Below, piece by piece: positions 1 to 9,755 of a DNA stretch of 64,000 bases. The notes under the pieces are model-generated. The model was given only the letters and a program-made list of their open reading frames with translations, searched no databases and was not told where the DNA came from. The position numbers and the translations under genes are program-made. Each line of letters opens with the position of its first letter. Position 1 is the stretch's first letter. Source of the stretch: Peronospora farinosa (taxonomy: Eukaryota; Oomycota; Peronosporomycetes; Peronosporales; Peronosporaceae); the NCBI GenBank assembly GCA_947646735.1, contig CANTFK010000189.1:62001-126000 (forward strand), read 5' to 3'.

Positions 1-58
1 AAACGCACTTTAGCTTCGTATACATTCTTGGGTTTAGTTTCAATAGCATTGATTCACC

Positions 59-2056
59 ATGAGCACTCAGGATGGATGGACAACGTCGTCGACTGTTACG
101 TCAGACTTGCTGAAGTGGCCTTATGGGGAGATAAAGAGCGATGCCAAGCTCCTGACACGGCCGTCGAGGCACGTTACAAACCAAAGGACCAGCAATTATG
201 ACCAAACCCTTTCGCCTGTCGAGCAGACTATTAAACGGACCATGAGTCCACTCGTTCGGACGACGAGACCAACGCGGCACTCTCAGCAATCTCAACAACC
301 TTTGCAACCACCCGAACACACCCAGAAACGGCCACAACCGCGACAGTCTTTAGCACAAAACTTACGGCCACCTCAGCAGCTTCAACCGCATTCACGACCG
401 CAGCCTCGACGGCAGTCTTCTACACTTGCACGGTCACCCCAAGGAAACTTGACGACCATTCGTCATCCCTCAGGGCGTTTTCGTCCACAGGGACTTTCTA
501 AAACAGAAATGGCTAACCACTATGACAACAACTTTGAGCATTGGTTAGGACCGCCATTACCGCCATTACCGACCTTTGAACGTTGCCCCGATGGTGTTCA
601 GGAAAGTCGACACTTACGTCGACAGTCGCAGCAAATTTCGGGACAGCGTGTTCGACAGTCGCGGCAGATTTCGAAACATATTGTTGGTCGCGCTCTACAC
701 CCATCTGACACCGTTCCCAGTAAGCAAGCATATAGTCCACCAGCGCAGCAAATTCCACGATCATCGCAACAGATTCCAGCAGGCTTTCCTCCTCTCCAGC
801 GACACCAAAGCAACAAATCTGCGAGTAGCGACAGCAACAGTAGCAGCGAGTCGTACATTGAGCTATCGCCGACTCGTCGTCGCGAGATTATCATACGTGT
901 AAATGAATTTGTGCAGTGCGTAATGGCGTCGATGCTATCGGAAAATGCCAGCAACGTACAGTGGAAGCCTAAGTTCCAAAAGAAAGATATCTCGTACTAT
1001 GTGGATGAGACCAGTGTCAAGCCTGGACAAACACGATTTTGCTGTGTGAGCCGCACCCACGCCACGGTGGATGAAATTATGAAGCTGTTTGTCGTGTCTG
1101 ACGCTGACTCAATGGCTCGGACCAAACGAATACTATCAGACAGCCTACTGGAGACTCAAGTTTTGTCTGTGCTGCGTCGGCCAACTAAAGAGCGACAAAT
1201 GAACTCCATGTACGTGCAATACACGTCCTTTCGAAGCCCAGGGTTAACGGCAGCCCGAGAGGTATGCATTGCCGTCGCCACGGATATGATCCACCAATCT
1301 GATGGATCAACCATCGGCTATTGTCTGTGGGAAACTGTTGACGGTCCAGAGTTTGAGAAGGCTACCAACAAGTTTGAGCCTAGCATCATGTTTCGTTCGG
1401 GCTATTTCTTTCGACGATCACGACAGTCGACAACTGGTTATCCAAATGAAAGCTACACGAAGATTGTGTACATGGTTGGTTTAGAGCATGGTGGTTTTTC
1501 ACCAGGGCTTACCACCAAAATGTTAATGGAGAAGTCCGGCACGACCGTCACCCGCCTTTGTTCGCATTTTCGTCGCAAGCAGCTGGACTCGCGCACGTTC
1601 GTGATGAAGACGGAGTGGGCATCTAAGATGTCTGCGAAGAGCTGCAAACAGTGTGAGAGGCAGCTCCAAGTGCTCTCGAGCCGCGTTAATTGCCACTCGT
1701 GCGGTCACGTGATGTGCAGATCCTGTGTTTCCAAGGAGCTGGTAGAGCTGCATGCTATCGGTCTTGTCCCCATGTACATCTGCTTCTCTTGCCTCGAGAA
1801 AGCCAAACTTCCTACTCGCACAATGTTGCAAAAGACACAAACAAGCTTAGGGAGAAGACGTCTGCAGTCCGACACCACAAGCATTGTTGGAGTCACAACG
1901 CGGCAGGCATTGTCGAAACCACAGTCGTATCGCCAGACTAGGTCCGTTGTGGACAGCAAGTTGGTCGAAGAAGAAGATGATGAAGACTCGGACACTGGGG
2001 AGTGGGCATTCACGCCTTCGGGCATACCAGTTCGACCGTATCGAATGGCATCGTGA
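59..2056 (+). CDS. FYVE-like zinc finger protein with START-like region
   Basis: Single-exon ORF of 665 codons from an ATG at 59. Residues about 60-130 are Gln/Pro-rich low complexity. The central part (about 270-510) resembles the START-like lipid-binding region found in oomycete FYVE proteins. Residues about 523-583 hold four Cys pairs (CKQC, CHSC, CRSC, CFSC) spaced as in a FYVE finger. The usual WxxD and R(R/K)HHCR signatures are not evident: the centre reads SRVNCHSCGHVMCRSC. So this is a FYVE-related finger whose PI3P binding is uncertain. The C-terminus has an acidic run (EEEDDEDSDTGEW). Oomycetes carry large families of such proteins, thought to act at endosomal membranes. A broken relative lies at about 28050-28692. 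The first 58 bases are upstream sequence in which I see no convincing core promoter. Confidence 0.85.
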   Translation: MSTQDGWTTSSTVTSDLLKWPYGEIKSDAKLLTRPSRHVTNQRTSNYDQTLSPVEQTIKRTMSPLVRTTRPTRHSQQSQQPLQPPEHTQKRPQPRQSLAQNLRPPQQLQPHSRPQPRRQSSTLARSPQGNLTTIRHPSGRFRPQGLSKTEMANHYDNNFEHWLGPPLPPLPTFERCPDGVQESRHLRRQSQQISGQRVRQSRQISKHIVGRALHPSDTVPSKQAYSPPAQQIPRSSQQIPAGFPPLQRHQSNKSASSDSNSSSESYIELSPTRRREIIIRVNEFVQCVMASMLSENASNVQWKPKFQKKDISYYVDETSVKPGQTRFCCVSRTHATVDEIMKLFVVSDADSMARTKRILSDSLLETQVLSVLRRPTKERQMNSMYVQYTSFRSPGLTAAREVCIAVATDMIHQSDGSTIGYCLWETVDGPEFEKATNKFEPSIMFRSGYFFRRSRQSTTGYPNESYTKIVYMVGLEHGGFSPGLTTKMLMEKSGTTVTRLCSHFRRKQLDSRTFVMKTEWASKMSAKSCKQCERQLQVLSSRVNCHSCGHVMCRSCVSKELVELHAIGLVPMYICFSCLEKAKLPTRTMLQKTQTSLGRRRLQSDTTSIVGVTTRQALSKPQSYRQTRSVVDSKLVEEEDDEDSDTGEWAFTPSGIPVRPYRMAS

Positions 2057-3307
2057 GTATTTACGGACAAGAAGCTATAAATTAGCGATAAGCGTATAGC
2101 TTCTTGTCGGTGATACTGAAGTTATAAATTATGGATAAGCTGTTACACCCTTTTGACCGCTGGTGATCCGTAACGACCATCACGTTAAACAAGGCAATGC
2201 AATACCTAAAAACAAAGGAAATTCGAGACTACCATAGGCCTCATTGTGCATATGATCCATATAACGCTGATCATAAGTTTTAGTCATGTACAGACGAATA
2301 TGATTTAAAAAAGATCTCCTCGTACTGGAAAAGGTTCTACTTGTAACTAACTGTCCGCTTGTGGCTTGCAACTAAAATGTGCTCATCACTTCACTCATCG
2401 ACCTCCAATTGCTAGTCTTTAGAACAGCAACGTACGGCTTCATACATAAAACTTCAAAATAGCAACCATACACGTATCGCGACCATGTCACTTGCCCCGG
2501 TGTCCGCCGGTGGCGTTATTTTACTCGAACATGCATACGTCTGTGACAGTCAGAATACAACGGTATTCTTTTCCTACTTACTGAACACACGACCGCAGTC
2601 CTCAAGGCCACGTACACGGCAGGAATGTTGTGGCTGATATTCGAACGCAGCGAAGTACTAAGCAAAGAAGCGAGATGGTACAAGGTTGTTGCGCTGGATG
2701 TTATTCTTCAGAGATTTGCGTGGTGGTCGTGCGCCAAAAATGGCTCCAGCTGACGAAAAGCTGTACACACGCTTAGCACCTGGCTTTTAGGCAGGTGCTT
2801 CGTCTGGCTGTCACCTGGTAATTTAGCTAAGAAAAAGGCGATAGTCATATTTTCAGGCTGTTTGAATCTAGGTGGAAGCCTACATCACGGTAATAAATCG
2901 TTAGGCTTTAAGCTGCAATGCGCTTGGAAGCAAGCTTTGAGATGTCTGATCACCACATCTTCCATCCATGAGAGTACTACAAAGAACAGAATAGCGACAA
3001 CGCTGCGCTTTTCTTTTACCGGAGCGAGATAGTTGTTTACTAGGCATTTGGCACTTAGATGTCGGGATTCAGCACGTGACCTTCATCGTTTATCATTTTA
3101 CTTGGTCTCTTTTACCGAACGCCTGCAGGCCATAAACTGTACGACTCGTCTGTTTAATGAACAGACAGGCGGTTGATTGTTCGTGTCCACTTTTGCTTAC
3201 TATCAAGAGGTACTGCTGCTCACTTAACGGTTTAATTGTTCGAATTTAAACAAATATTCGGAGTCTCTATATTTTTACCCCTGTAATTCTACCAGCTACA
3301 CCAGTAG
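2057..3307. other. Intergenic, nothing recognised
   Basis: About 1.25 kb downstream of the FYVE-like gene. Only short chance ORFs on either strand; no LTR, terminal repeat or RNA gene seen. Confidence 0.5.
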
Positions 3308-3662
3308 TAGAGGTAATACCCAGACTCAGACTCAGTGGTAATTACTTATAACCAGACTCATGGGCTGGGAATGGGTAATTGGCTTTACCCAACCCACTTA
3401 CCCATGGGTACCCATGGAGTACATGTACCAAATTTTCCGGACATACATCAGACACACCCTTCAACTCTCTGTATTCTTTACACTATACAATCAAATTTCA
3501 AATAATAAACCCGTCACCCATCACATTTCATCTGACACACATGATTTAATGGAATTAGTCAGGACTTGTTCATTACTCAAATGGTCGAGTGTTAGCACGG
3601 TTACTCCAGTCAAACAGGATGCAAAACATTACTGTGTCGGGCGCTTCTGCTGGTATACATAA
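3308..3662 (+). mobile_element. hAT-type terminal fragment
   Basis: Starts with TAGAGGTAATACCCAGACTC followed by short inverted GGGTAATTACC-like words and the TTACCCATGGGTACCCATGG palindrome. The same arrangement opens the hAT copy at 26134 and, imperfectly inverted, closes the hAT copies near 17150 and 27190. No transposase remains here, so it is a terminal relic or a non-autonomous derivative. Confidence 0.5.
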
Positions 3663-3811
3663 ATCTTGGATTTACAATTACTTCATTTAAAAAAAACCAA
3701 GCCTGATAATAACCAGGAATCGCTAGAGCAAAAAAGCAAATTGGTACAAGTGCAGCAAATGTTCAAAAACTTTCAAGTGTATTAACCTAGGCACTGTGTT
3801 CGGGGTAAGCC

Positions 3812-4256
3812 TGTTACATAATATTGACACTTATATGAAGTGTCAATAAAAATATCATTATTACTTATAAATTTGACAATGTTATCTTTTCTTATAATAT
3901 TGTTCCTAGATCTCCTTGAAGTTAGAGATGCCCTCTGGTTGGCTAAGATAGGCCATTATATCAACCAAGGCGCTGACCAATGACCGATGGACGCGCGCAA
4001 TGAATGGAGGGCACGAAGGTAGCATACATATTTGTACTTTTATATAGTTAAGACAAGGTTATTAATGACTTAGTTTTATTAAATAGTTTAACTATATTAA
4101 ATACAGTTCTCTTTTTCCTACTTCTAAGCGTGTTGTTTAGAAGTAAAGCTTCCTCTTCCTCTTTGTGTGATAGAGGTTATTAGGTACCTACTTTCACTGT
4201 AATTAGTGAAGGTAAACTATAATGTCATCAGTATAGTCGGAGGGTGCCCCATTACA
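3812..4256 (+). repeat. Gypsy 5' LTR, family E
   Basis: 445 bp beginning TGTTACAT and ending CCCATTACA, immediately followed by a CCTGTTAGCACTTCG leader like the primer-binding leader of the other Gypsy elements here, and then by gag-like sequence. Fragments resembling its first bases occur near 25963 and 27230. The 3' LTR of this element was not found. Confidence 0.55.
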
Positions 4257-4356
4257 CCTGTTAGCACTTCGTGGTCTGTTCAACGACCACCGTACCATCC
4301 GCTATGGAATTAGCGAAGAAAAACGTCATCACGCAACGCGTGATGACTTTCGCAAT

Positions 4357-4960
4357 TTGAGAGATCTCGAATGGAATGCGGTTCAGCGTATGGCTGAAAC
4401 CATCGGCAACCCTGCCGTTGGTGCTATGTTGCTCTCTCTTAGCGGAGACGAACAATATGCAACCATCGCCAAGCTCATACAACATGAACTTGACGAAGTT
4501 GTAAAGAAACTCACCTTGCTAGAGGAGAAGGTTCTCAACAGGTAGACCTGCTGAGAAAACAAGGCGCTCAACAAGCTGACTTGTTGATGCAGCAGGGTGC
4601 TCAACAGTATAAACTGTTGAGACAACAGCAGGCAAATGCTGCTGCTGCCGGGTAGACGTGCATGCGTCGACCCGAGTCCTTGAAGATTGATGTTGCCAAG
4701 TACAAGATAGTCGAAAGCGACTCCTTGTTAAGATGGTTCGTTGGACTGGACGATGCCATTGAGGCTCGTCGCATCGATGACGATGCGATGAAGATCAAGT
4801 TCGCTATGTCCAATTTGGCTGGACGTGCCAAAGCTTAAGCCTTAGGGTTTAAGCGGCAAAGAACATACGTTTTCCCAACGTATGATGTCTTCAAGGAGCG
4901 GCTTAAGCACACGACTTTAGTTATACCGCCTAATGCCGATGCAGGGCTCACTTCACATGA
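4357..4960 (+). pseudogene. Gypsy gag relic (family E)
   Basis: DLEWNAVQRMAETIG at the start parallels [18 protein letters not shown] of the family A gag, and DVAKYKIVESDSLLRWFVGLDDAIEAR parallels its [21 protein letters not shown] segment. Several stops break the frame. Confidence 0.6.
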
Positions 4961-5480
4961 ATCGGGGTAAGCGTGACATACACGCTTACGATTAACACGT
5001 ATGATAGCTTTTTAGTTGTATCTGGCTTAATTGAATAGATGGACACACGCAGGGTAATGTATTCATCAAGGGTCTGACAGATTGCATTGTCAAGACCCAC
5101 CTGTTCCACTTGGGGTTGGAGTCGCTGGATCAAGCGATCTCTGCAGCGGAACAGTAGGACTTCATCCTACAACAGGCTCACGTCCACTCGGAATCCTTTC
5201 GTCCACCGAGACTACAGGAGGGCGGAAGTCCAGAGCCAATGGACCTCTCCTATGTAGAGAGCGAGCGACCTCGCTCTCCAGGATACACGCGATCGCATAA
5301 GTGCAATTGCTTTTAAAAGATGGGTAACTACGCTTGTGAGTGTAGTGTTCCACACCCAGTGTCTCGTAGCACTGGGAGTGATGATCGTCCGTCTTCCAAG
5401 AAGCGCCTGCGACGTGGGTACCACGTTACTGTGAATTCGCAACAACGTGGCAAACCATCAAAAACCGGTCGGGGTCATTA

Positions 5481-5741
5481 GTGTCGGAGTGCCCTACTGA
5501 TCCAGCAACGTCAAAAACGTTCGCGGGACTCTTGACGAAGGTTGCTCCCAGCACACAGTCACTGTGTGTTGCTGCTCCCAGTAATGAGGTATCGCTCATC
5601 ACCTTGAAGATCGAAGTGACAACGAACATTTCACTTCGCTCCCTAGTTGACTGTGGGGCGTCGAACTACTTTGTCCGATGCCAGTCGCTAGATAATCGAA
5701 GGCTTACATATGTTGAGCGCAAGACCCTTCCACGAGGCTGA
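5481..5741 (+). pseudogene. Gypsy aspartic protease relic (family E)
   Basis: The motif LRSLVDCGASNYFVR corresponds to the retroviral-type protease active site, with Cys in place of Ser after Asp (DCGA for DSGA). The reading frame closes shortly after it. Confidence 0.6.
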
Positions 5742-6535
5742 CGGTGCGCTAGCTTTGATTACGCCAGCGTGATAGAATCCATAAGGTCCACCACCACAAA
5801 GCATCAAGGCCGAGCGACTACAAGCATGACGTGTCTCGCTATAAGAATGTTGCAACTTGCGCATCCGTAATAGTAACGAAACGTGTAGTGGGAATTTACT
5901 ACACGCTTAAAGGTAAATAGTACGATGATGAGTTCATCGTACTCAATCTGGATGACAAAGTTGATGTCATCCTAGAATTATTATGCCTAAAAAGGTACGA
6001 GCCATGGGTCAGCTGGCAGCATCAAACTGTGAAGATGCCTGTCGCTTGTTCATCAGATTGCCATCCAATGAACGTCTGGAGCGCTTACAAGCGTGTAAAT
6101 GTACTACGAGTGAATGAGATGGACTCACTTGTGGTTCGGTCGTTGGTACGACTGCACAAAAACTCAGTGTTTCCGACAGTCACGCTGTGGAGCAAGCTGC
6201 CGGCGGCTGTGAACAAGCACAGGCAGCGCCGAGGGTCCACCACTCAAATAAGTCGAGTGAAGAGCGCTTATCTCAAGGGCAGCATTTACAGAAAAAAAAT
6301 TGGTTTCCCAGAAGCGGTAACACGGTAATCCTACATCAACTGGAGAGTTGATCGTAGAGGACTCGCTGTGGTTGCGCAGCCACAGCTAGAGGAATTCGAT
6401 GGAACAAGTTCCATCGAGCCTGCGGGATTAAGTCCCCAGGAAGTAACTGAGACGTTGAACATCTTGGTTAATGACGGATCCGCATGTACGCTTGATCTGA
6501 TCGCGCCTTTACAGTTAACTTCGTAGATACTTCTG

Positions 6536-7480
6536 TTGCCTGTGTTTGAGCCTAAAAAGATCTTGCACGATCTGCGTAGCGGCAAAGTCAAGCAGATCAG
6601 TGTAATCGCCGCAGAGGACGAATACGTGACCGATATCAGGTCAGCAACAGTATTTGCCGAGAATGAACAAGTTCTCAGCAGCTCATCAATGAACGAAAGT
6701 GTCCTTGATGAGAAGACTCGGATTGAGAGATACACATCGCAATTATGTGATTCACTGAAGCCAAATCCTTTGTATAAGTATTTGATCAAATATAGAGATG
6801 TATACTCTGAATCCGTACCGTGTAAGTCACTAAAAGAAAAAGTTACTCGACACGAGATTGACCTAGTTTCAGGCACAAAATATTGTGTCATGAAGCAGTG
6901 GCCACTGCGTCGAGTAAAAGTCGAGGCGATCGACAAGTTTTTTGACGATCGCCTGGATGCGAGTCATGTGAGGGAGTCAACTTCACCTCACAGCTCTCTG
7001 ACCTTCTGTGGCGCAAGGCTACAGGAGGGTGGCGGATATTACACGCGTTTAACAAATTGAGCGCTACAACGATACCGGCGCAAGCGCCGATACCGATAAA
7101 GGACGTAATCATCGATGGTATGTCTAAGAGTACCATCTTTTCGTTCATGGAACTGATGGATGGCTTTTATCAGATCCTAATGCGTGAACGGGACATACCG
7201 TACACAGCAGTGATCATCACCAGTGGTACGCTCTGGGAGTTGTTAGCGATGCCACAAGGGCTCAGTCATGCACTAGCCACGTTCAATAGATGTGATTCAT
7301 AATTTATTAAGACCGGTGGGCGAGTTTGCACCGAGTTACTTCGATGATGTGTTCGTCCATAGTCGGGCTATGGATTGCAAAACAGACGTGGAAGTCCATA
7401 GCTCCACGTCCGTAAAGTTCTTACACTTATGCGCGAGCATAAGTTGTATGCCAACCTCAAGAAGTGTATATTATTAGCTA
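6536..7480 (+). pseudogene. Gypsy reverse transcriptase relic (family E)
   Basis: RT blocks are recognisable across at least three frames: [70 protein letters not shown] and SYFDDVFVHSR. The YFDD active site is intact although the gene is broken by frameshifts. Confidence 0.8.
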
Positions 7481-7599
7481 GCTAAATACCACTTCTTGGG
7501 TGCATCGTCGAAAAGAACGGCGTACGCCCTGATCCAGAAAAGATCACGGCGATCACCGACTGGCCAGTGCATGCTTGGAAATCTTGGCCTTGTGCGGCA

Positions 7600-8399
7600 G
7601 TATGGTCACGTAACAGTGGACAGTGGCTCGAATAACACGACACTTTTTGAAGCCTTCGAGGCGAAAGCAGATGTGACATTTGTATCCGACCAAATGATGC
7701 ACAGGTGCATAAGACATTCATTAAATTGGTTAGCTCGAGACGGCCTGAAAGTGTTTGGCCACATCGAGGAGGATGGGGAAGACGTGGAAGAAACGTATAT
7801 CATAAGGTGAGTTTTTAAATTTTGCTTAATTTTGTGGATGCAAACATAACTATTTTTTTGACGTGTATTTATCTTTTTTATATTGCAGCCATTGTGGATA
7901 AGCTTTACGGAGCACATGTGGACATAAGCACTTTTACGGGAAAATCAAGAACATGGCTAAGCATATCAATTCCAGTACTCAAAAAAGAAAGATCAGCTTT
8001 CTTGTGCAGTGACTTTACAGCAACCAGACAGCACAGTCAACGGTATGATCGGTGATGTTACAACCAGATAGAACTCCACCTATCTGATGTTTGAACAATA
8101 TCTTTAGCTCAAGTAAGTTATGCTGATTTTTATAGTTTTGGACGTAAATTTTATAACTACGATCTCAAAATTGCTTTATATAAAAGGCAAAGTATTCAAC
8201 ATTTGACTCAATGTGTGTCGGACTACAACAAGCTCAATCTCGATAAAGTCGAATGGAAAAATATTGAGCAAGTCTGAAATTTTCCGACGCCTTTGCATCG
8301 GGAAACCAACGAAATTTGTGTGTCTAATTACGTGACTCTCAGTAAAGTCATTCCCCTATATTCTCATTGATGGAGTTGGCTAGACAAGGTAAGTAAAAA
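7600..8399 (+). pseudogene. hAT transposase, N-terminal and middle part
   Basis: A likely intron at about 7807-7888 (GTGAGT...TTGCAG) separates an N-terminal exon from a segment with HCG and GKIKNMAKHINSS, which looks like a damaged BED zinc finger. Further on, DYNKLNLDKVEWKNIEQV and SNYVTLSKVIPLYSH fit the hAT pattern of Trp after the lid region, with stops in between. Continuity breaks at 8399 where the Gypsy LTR starts. Confidence 0.6.
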
Positions 8400-8743
8400 T
8401 GTAACGGGGCTAGAACGTACCTTCACTAGCTTACACGCGCGCTTGAGGAAGACTCAAACCCAAGTTTTAGGTATTGAGTAAATTTAACTCTGATTTTTAT
8501 TTTGGTTTTAATTCGTACTAATTACGAAGATTTTAGTCGTAATAAATGCGACAGTGTTCCCGCCTTTCGGATACCACACAATTTCAGGTTGATTTATCAT
8601 TGGTCCATATTGGGGACTTTTAGGCCCCAGTAATAAACCAATAATAAATTACCACGCTGTGCCCGCTATTCGGGCCCAGCACCTGTCTTCATATGTAATT
8701 GTTTATTTGTGTTAATACTATATGTGTAATGTAGCCCATTACA
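8400..8743 (-). repeat. 3' LTR of Gypsy A1
   Basis: 344 bp, TG...CA ends in element orientation (TGTAATGGGC...CCGTTACA). Nearly the same as the LTRs at 43982 and 51280. Its outer flank is hAT sequence. Confidence 0.9.
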
Positions 8744-8756
8744 TCACCCCCTTCTC

Positions 8757-9755
8757 ATGACAGCACTCACCAACCGTGAGTGGTTAACTGTCGAAAACCC
8801 GTCGCTCACAAACGAACAAGCAGTGTCCGGAGACCCAACACCCAATCCAGCATCACTCCCAAGCACCATCAGTGGGAGTGCAACAACCAGCATCATGGCG
8901 CGGCAACTCATACCTTGGTCACTGTACGACTTGTCCGGAGCTCACGCTCCGGACTCGCTGGACACGATGCGGGACTACTTCCGCCGATTTCGAAAACTGC
9001 GCGGGAAAGGTCTTGATGGAATCGAGCATGAAGCTCTACAACGTTCTTGGTGTGCCTTCATCCAACGTTGGAATCGGATGCTCGAGGATGGTAGCAGCTT
9101 CCAGTTATGGCTCGCCAATCGAGAGGAGCTTCGCGCCGATCACTCCATCGGCGCGCTACGCGAAAGAGTGTGTGAGGAAGCTTGGAATGAGGACCGTCTC
9201 TGCTTCGTCCATGTCAATGAAGGATGCCAATCTTGTGACTCGACTCCACGCCCAACTCATGACGAATGGCGACGACACATCGCTGAGTGTCCACTCAGTG
9301 ATCGCGAACGAAGTTGGATTGCAAAGTATGAGCGAAGTCTGAGCGAACGGAGAAGCGCCGTTATTCGTGGTGCGCCTCGCTGGCAGCACCACTCGCGACA
9401 GCAGAGTCAATATCCGCGGAATGATCAGCGCAGGGCAGCGACACGTTCGCCTGCCCGTCCTGCTGCGCGATTCTCGCCTCGCAATCGTGATATGTATTCA
9501 CCACGACGTTCTCGTTCACGGCATCGTTCTCGCTCACGACATCGTTCTCGTTACAGACGACGTGGATCTCCTTACCGCTCTCGTTTGTCACGAGAGCGTT
9601 CACGTGCTCGCCCGCCTTGGAATAGCCCGACTTCGTGGCTTCATACGACAGAACCACATCTGGAACGTCACGAAGGAGCGAGGAACGTGGTTCCCATGTA
9701 TCCTGCTCGGGAGGGAATCCAAGCCAACGTACTCGGTACCTGCACACGGATGTAA
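8757..9755 (+). CDS. Antisense ORF of Gypsy A1 (332 codons, Cys/His cluster and RS-rich tail)
   Basis: Open for 332 codons from an ATG that lies directly inside the polypurine tract next to the 3' LTR, and running against pol. About 200 N-terminal codons lie outside pol, in the space between the pol stop and the LTR; the rest overlaps the pol C-terminus in antisense. Visible features: a charged Trp-rich helical region (YFRRFRKLRGKGLDGIE onward), a Cys/His cluster at about 157-178 (CQSC...THDEW..HIAEC), and an Arg/Ser repeat at about 248-285 that resembles an RS domain. Copy A2 carries the same ORF at 50278-51266 with an 11-bp deletion near its start. I do not recognise the family. The RS-rich part could be a by-product of codon use in the overlapping pol, but the N-terminal 200 codons cannot be explained that way. 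Confidence 0.55.
   Translation: MTALTNREWLTVENPSLTNEQAVSGDPTPNPASLPSTISGSATTSIMARQLIPWSLYDLSGAHAPDSLDTMRDYFRRFRKLRGKGLDGIEHEALQRSWCAFIQRWNRMLEDGSSFQLWLANREELRADHSIGALRERVCEEAWNEDRLCFVHVNEGCQSCDSTPRPTHDEWRRHIAECPLSDRERSWIAKYERSLSERRSAVIRGAPRWQHHSRQQSQYPRNDQRRAATRSPARPAARFSPRNRDMYSPRRSRSRHRSRSRHRSRYRRRGSPYRSRLSRERSRARPPWNSPTSWLHTTEPHLERHEGARNVVPMYPAREGIQANVLGTCTRM

Larger units (their letters stand above)
4257..7575 (+). mobile_element. Decayed Ty3/Gypsy internal region (family E)
   Basis: Plus-strand gag, protease and reverse transcriptase relics in the usual order, all interrupted by stops and frameshifts. It ends abruptly at about 7575 just after the RT connection motif PDPEKITAITDW, where hAT coding sequence begins. 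RNase H, integrase and 3' LTR are missing here. RT sequence of the same type reappears at 63837-64000. Confidence 0.8.

Noticed and set aside
598..954. Minus-strand ORF opposite the FYVE-like gene
   Set aside because: Shadow of the Ser/Gln/Arg-rich N-terminus; no independent support.
8757..9755. Host SR-protein splicing factor
   Set aside because: The RS-rich tail first suggested this, but there is no RNA-recognition motif. The ORF lies wholly inside a Gypsy element and recurs in copy A2, so it belongs to the element.
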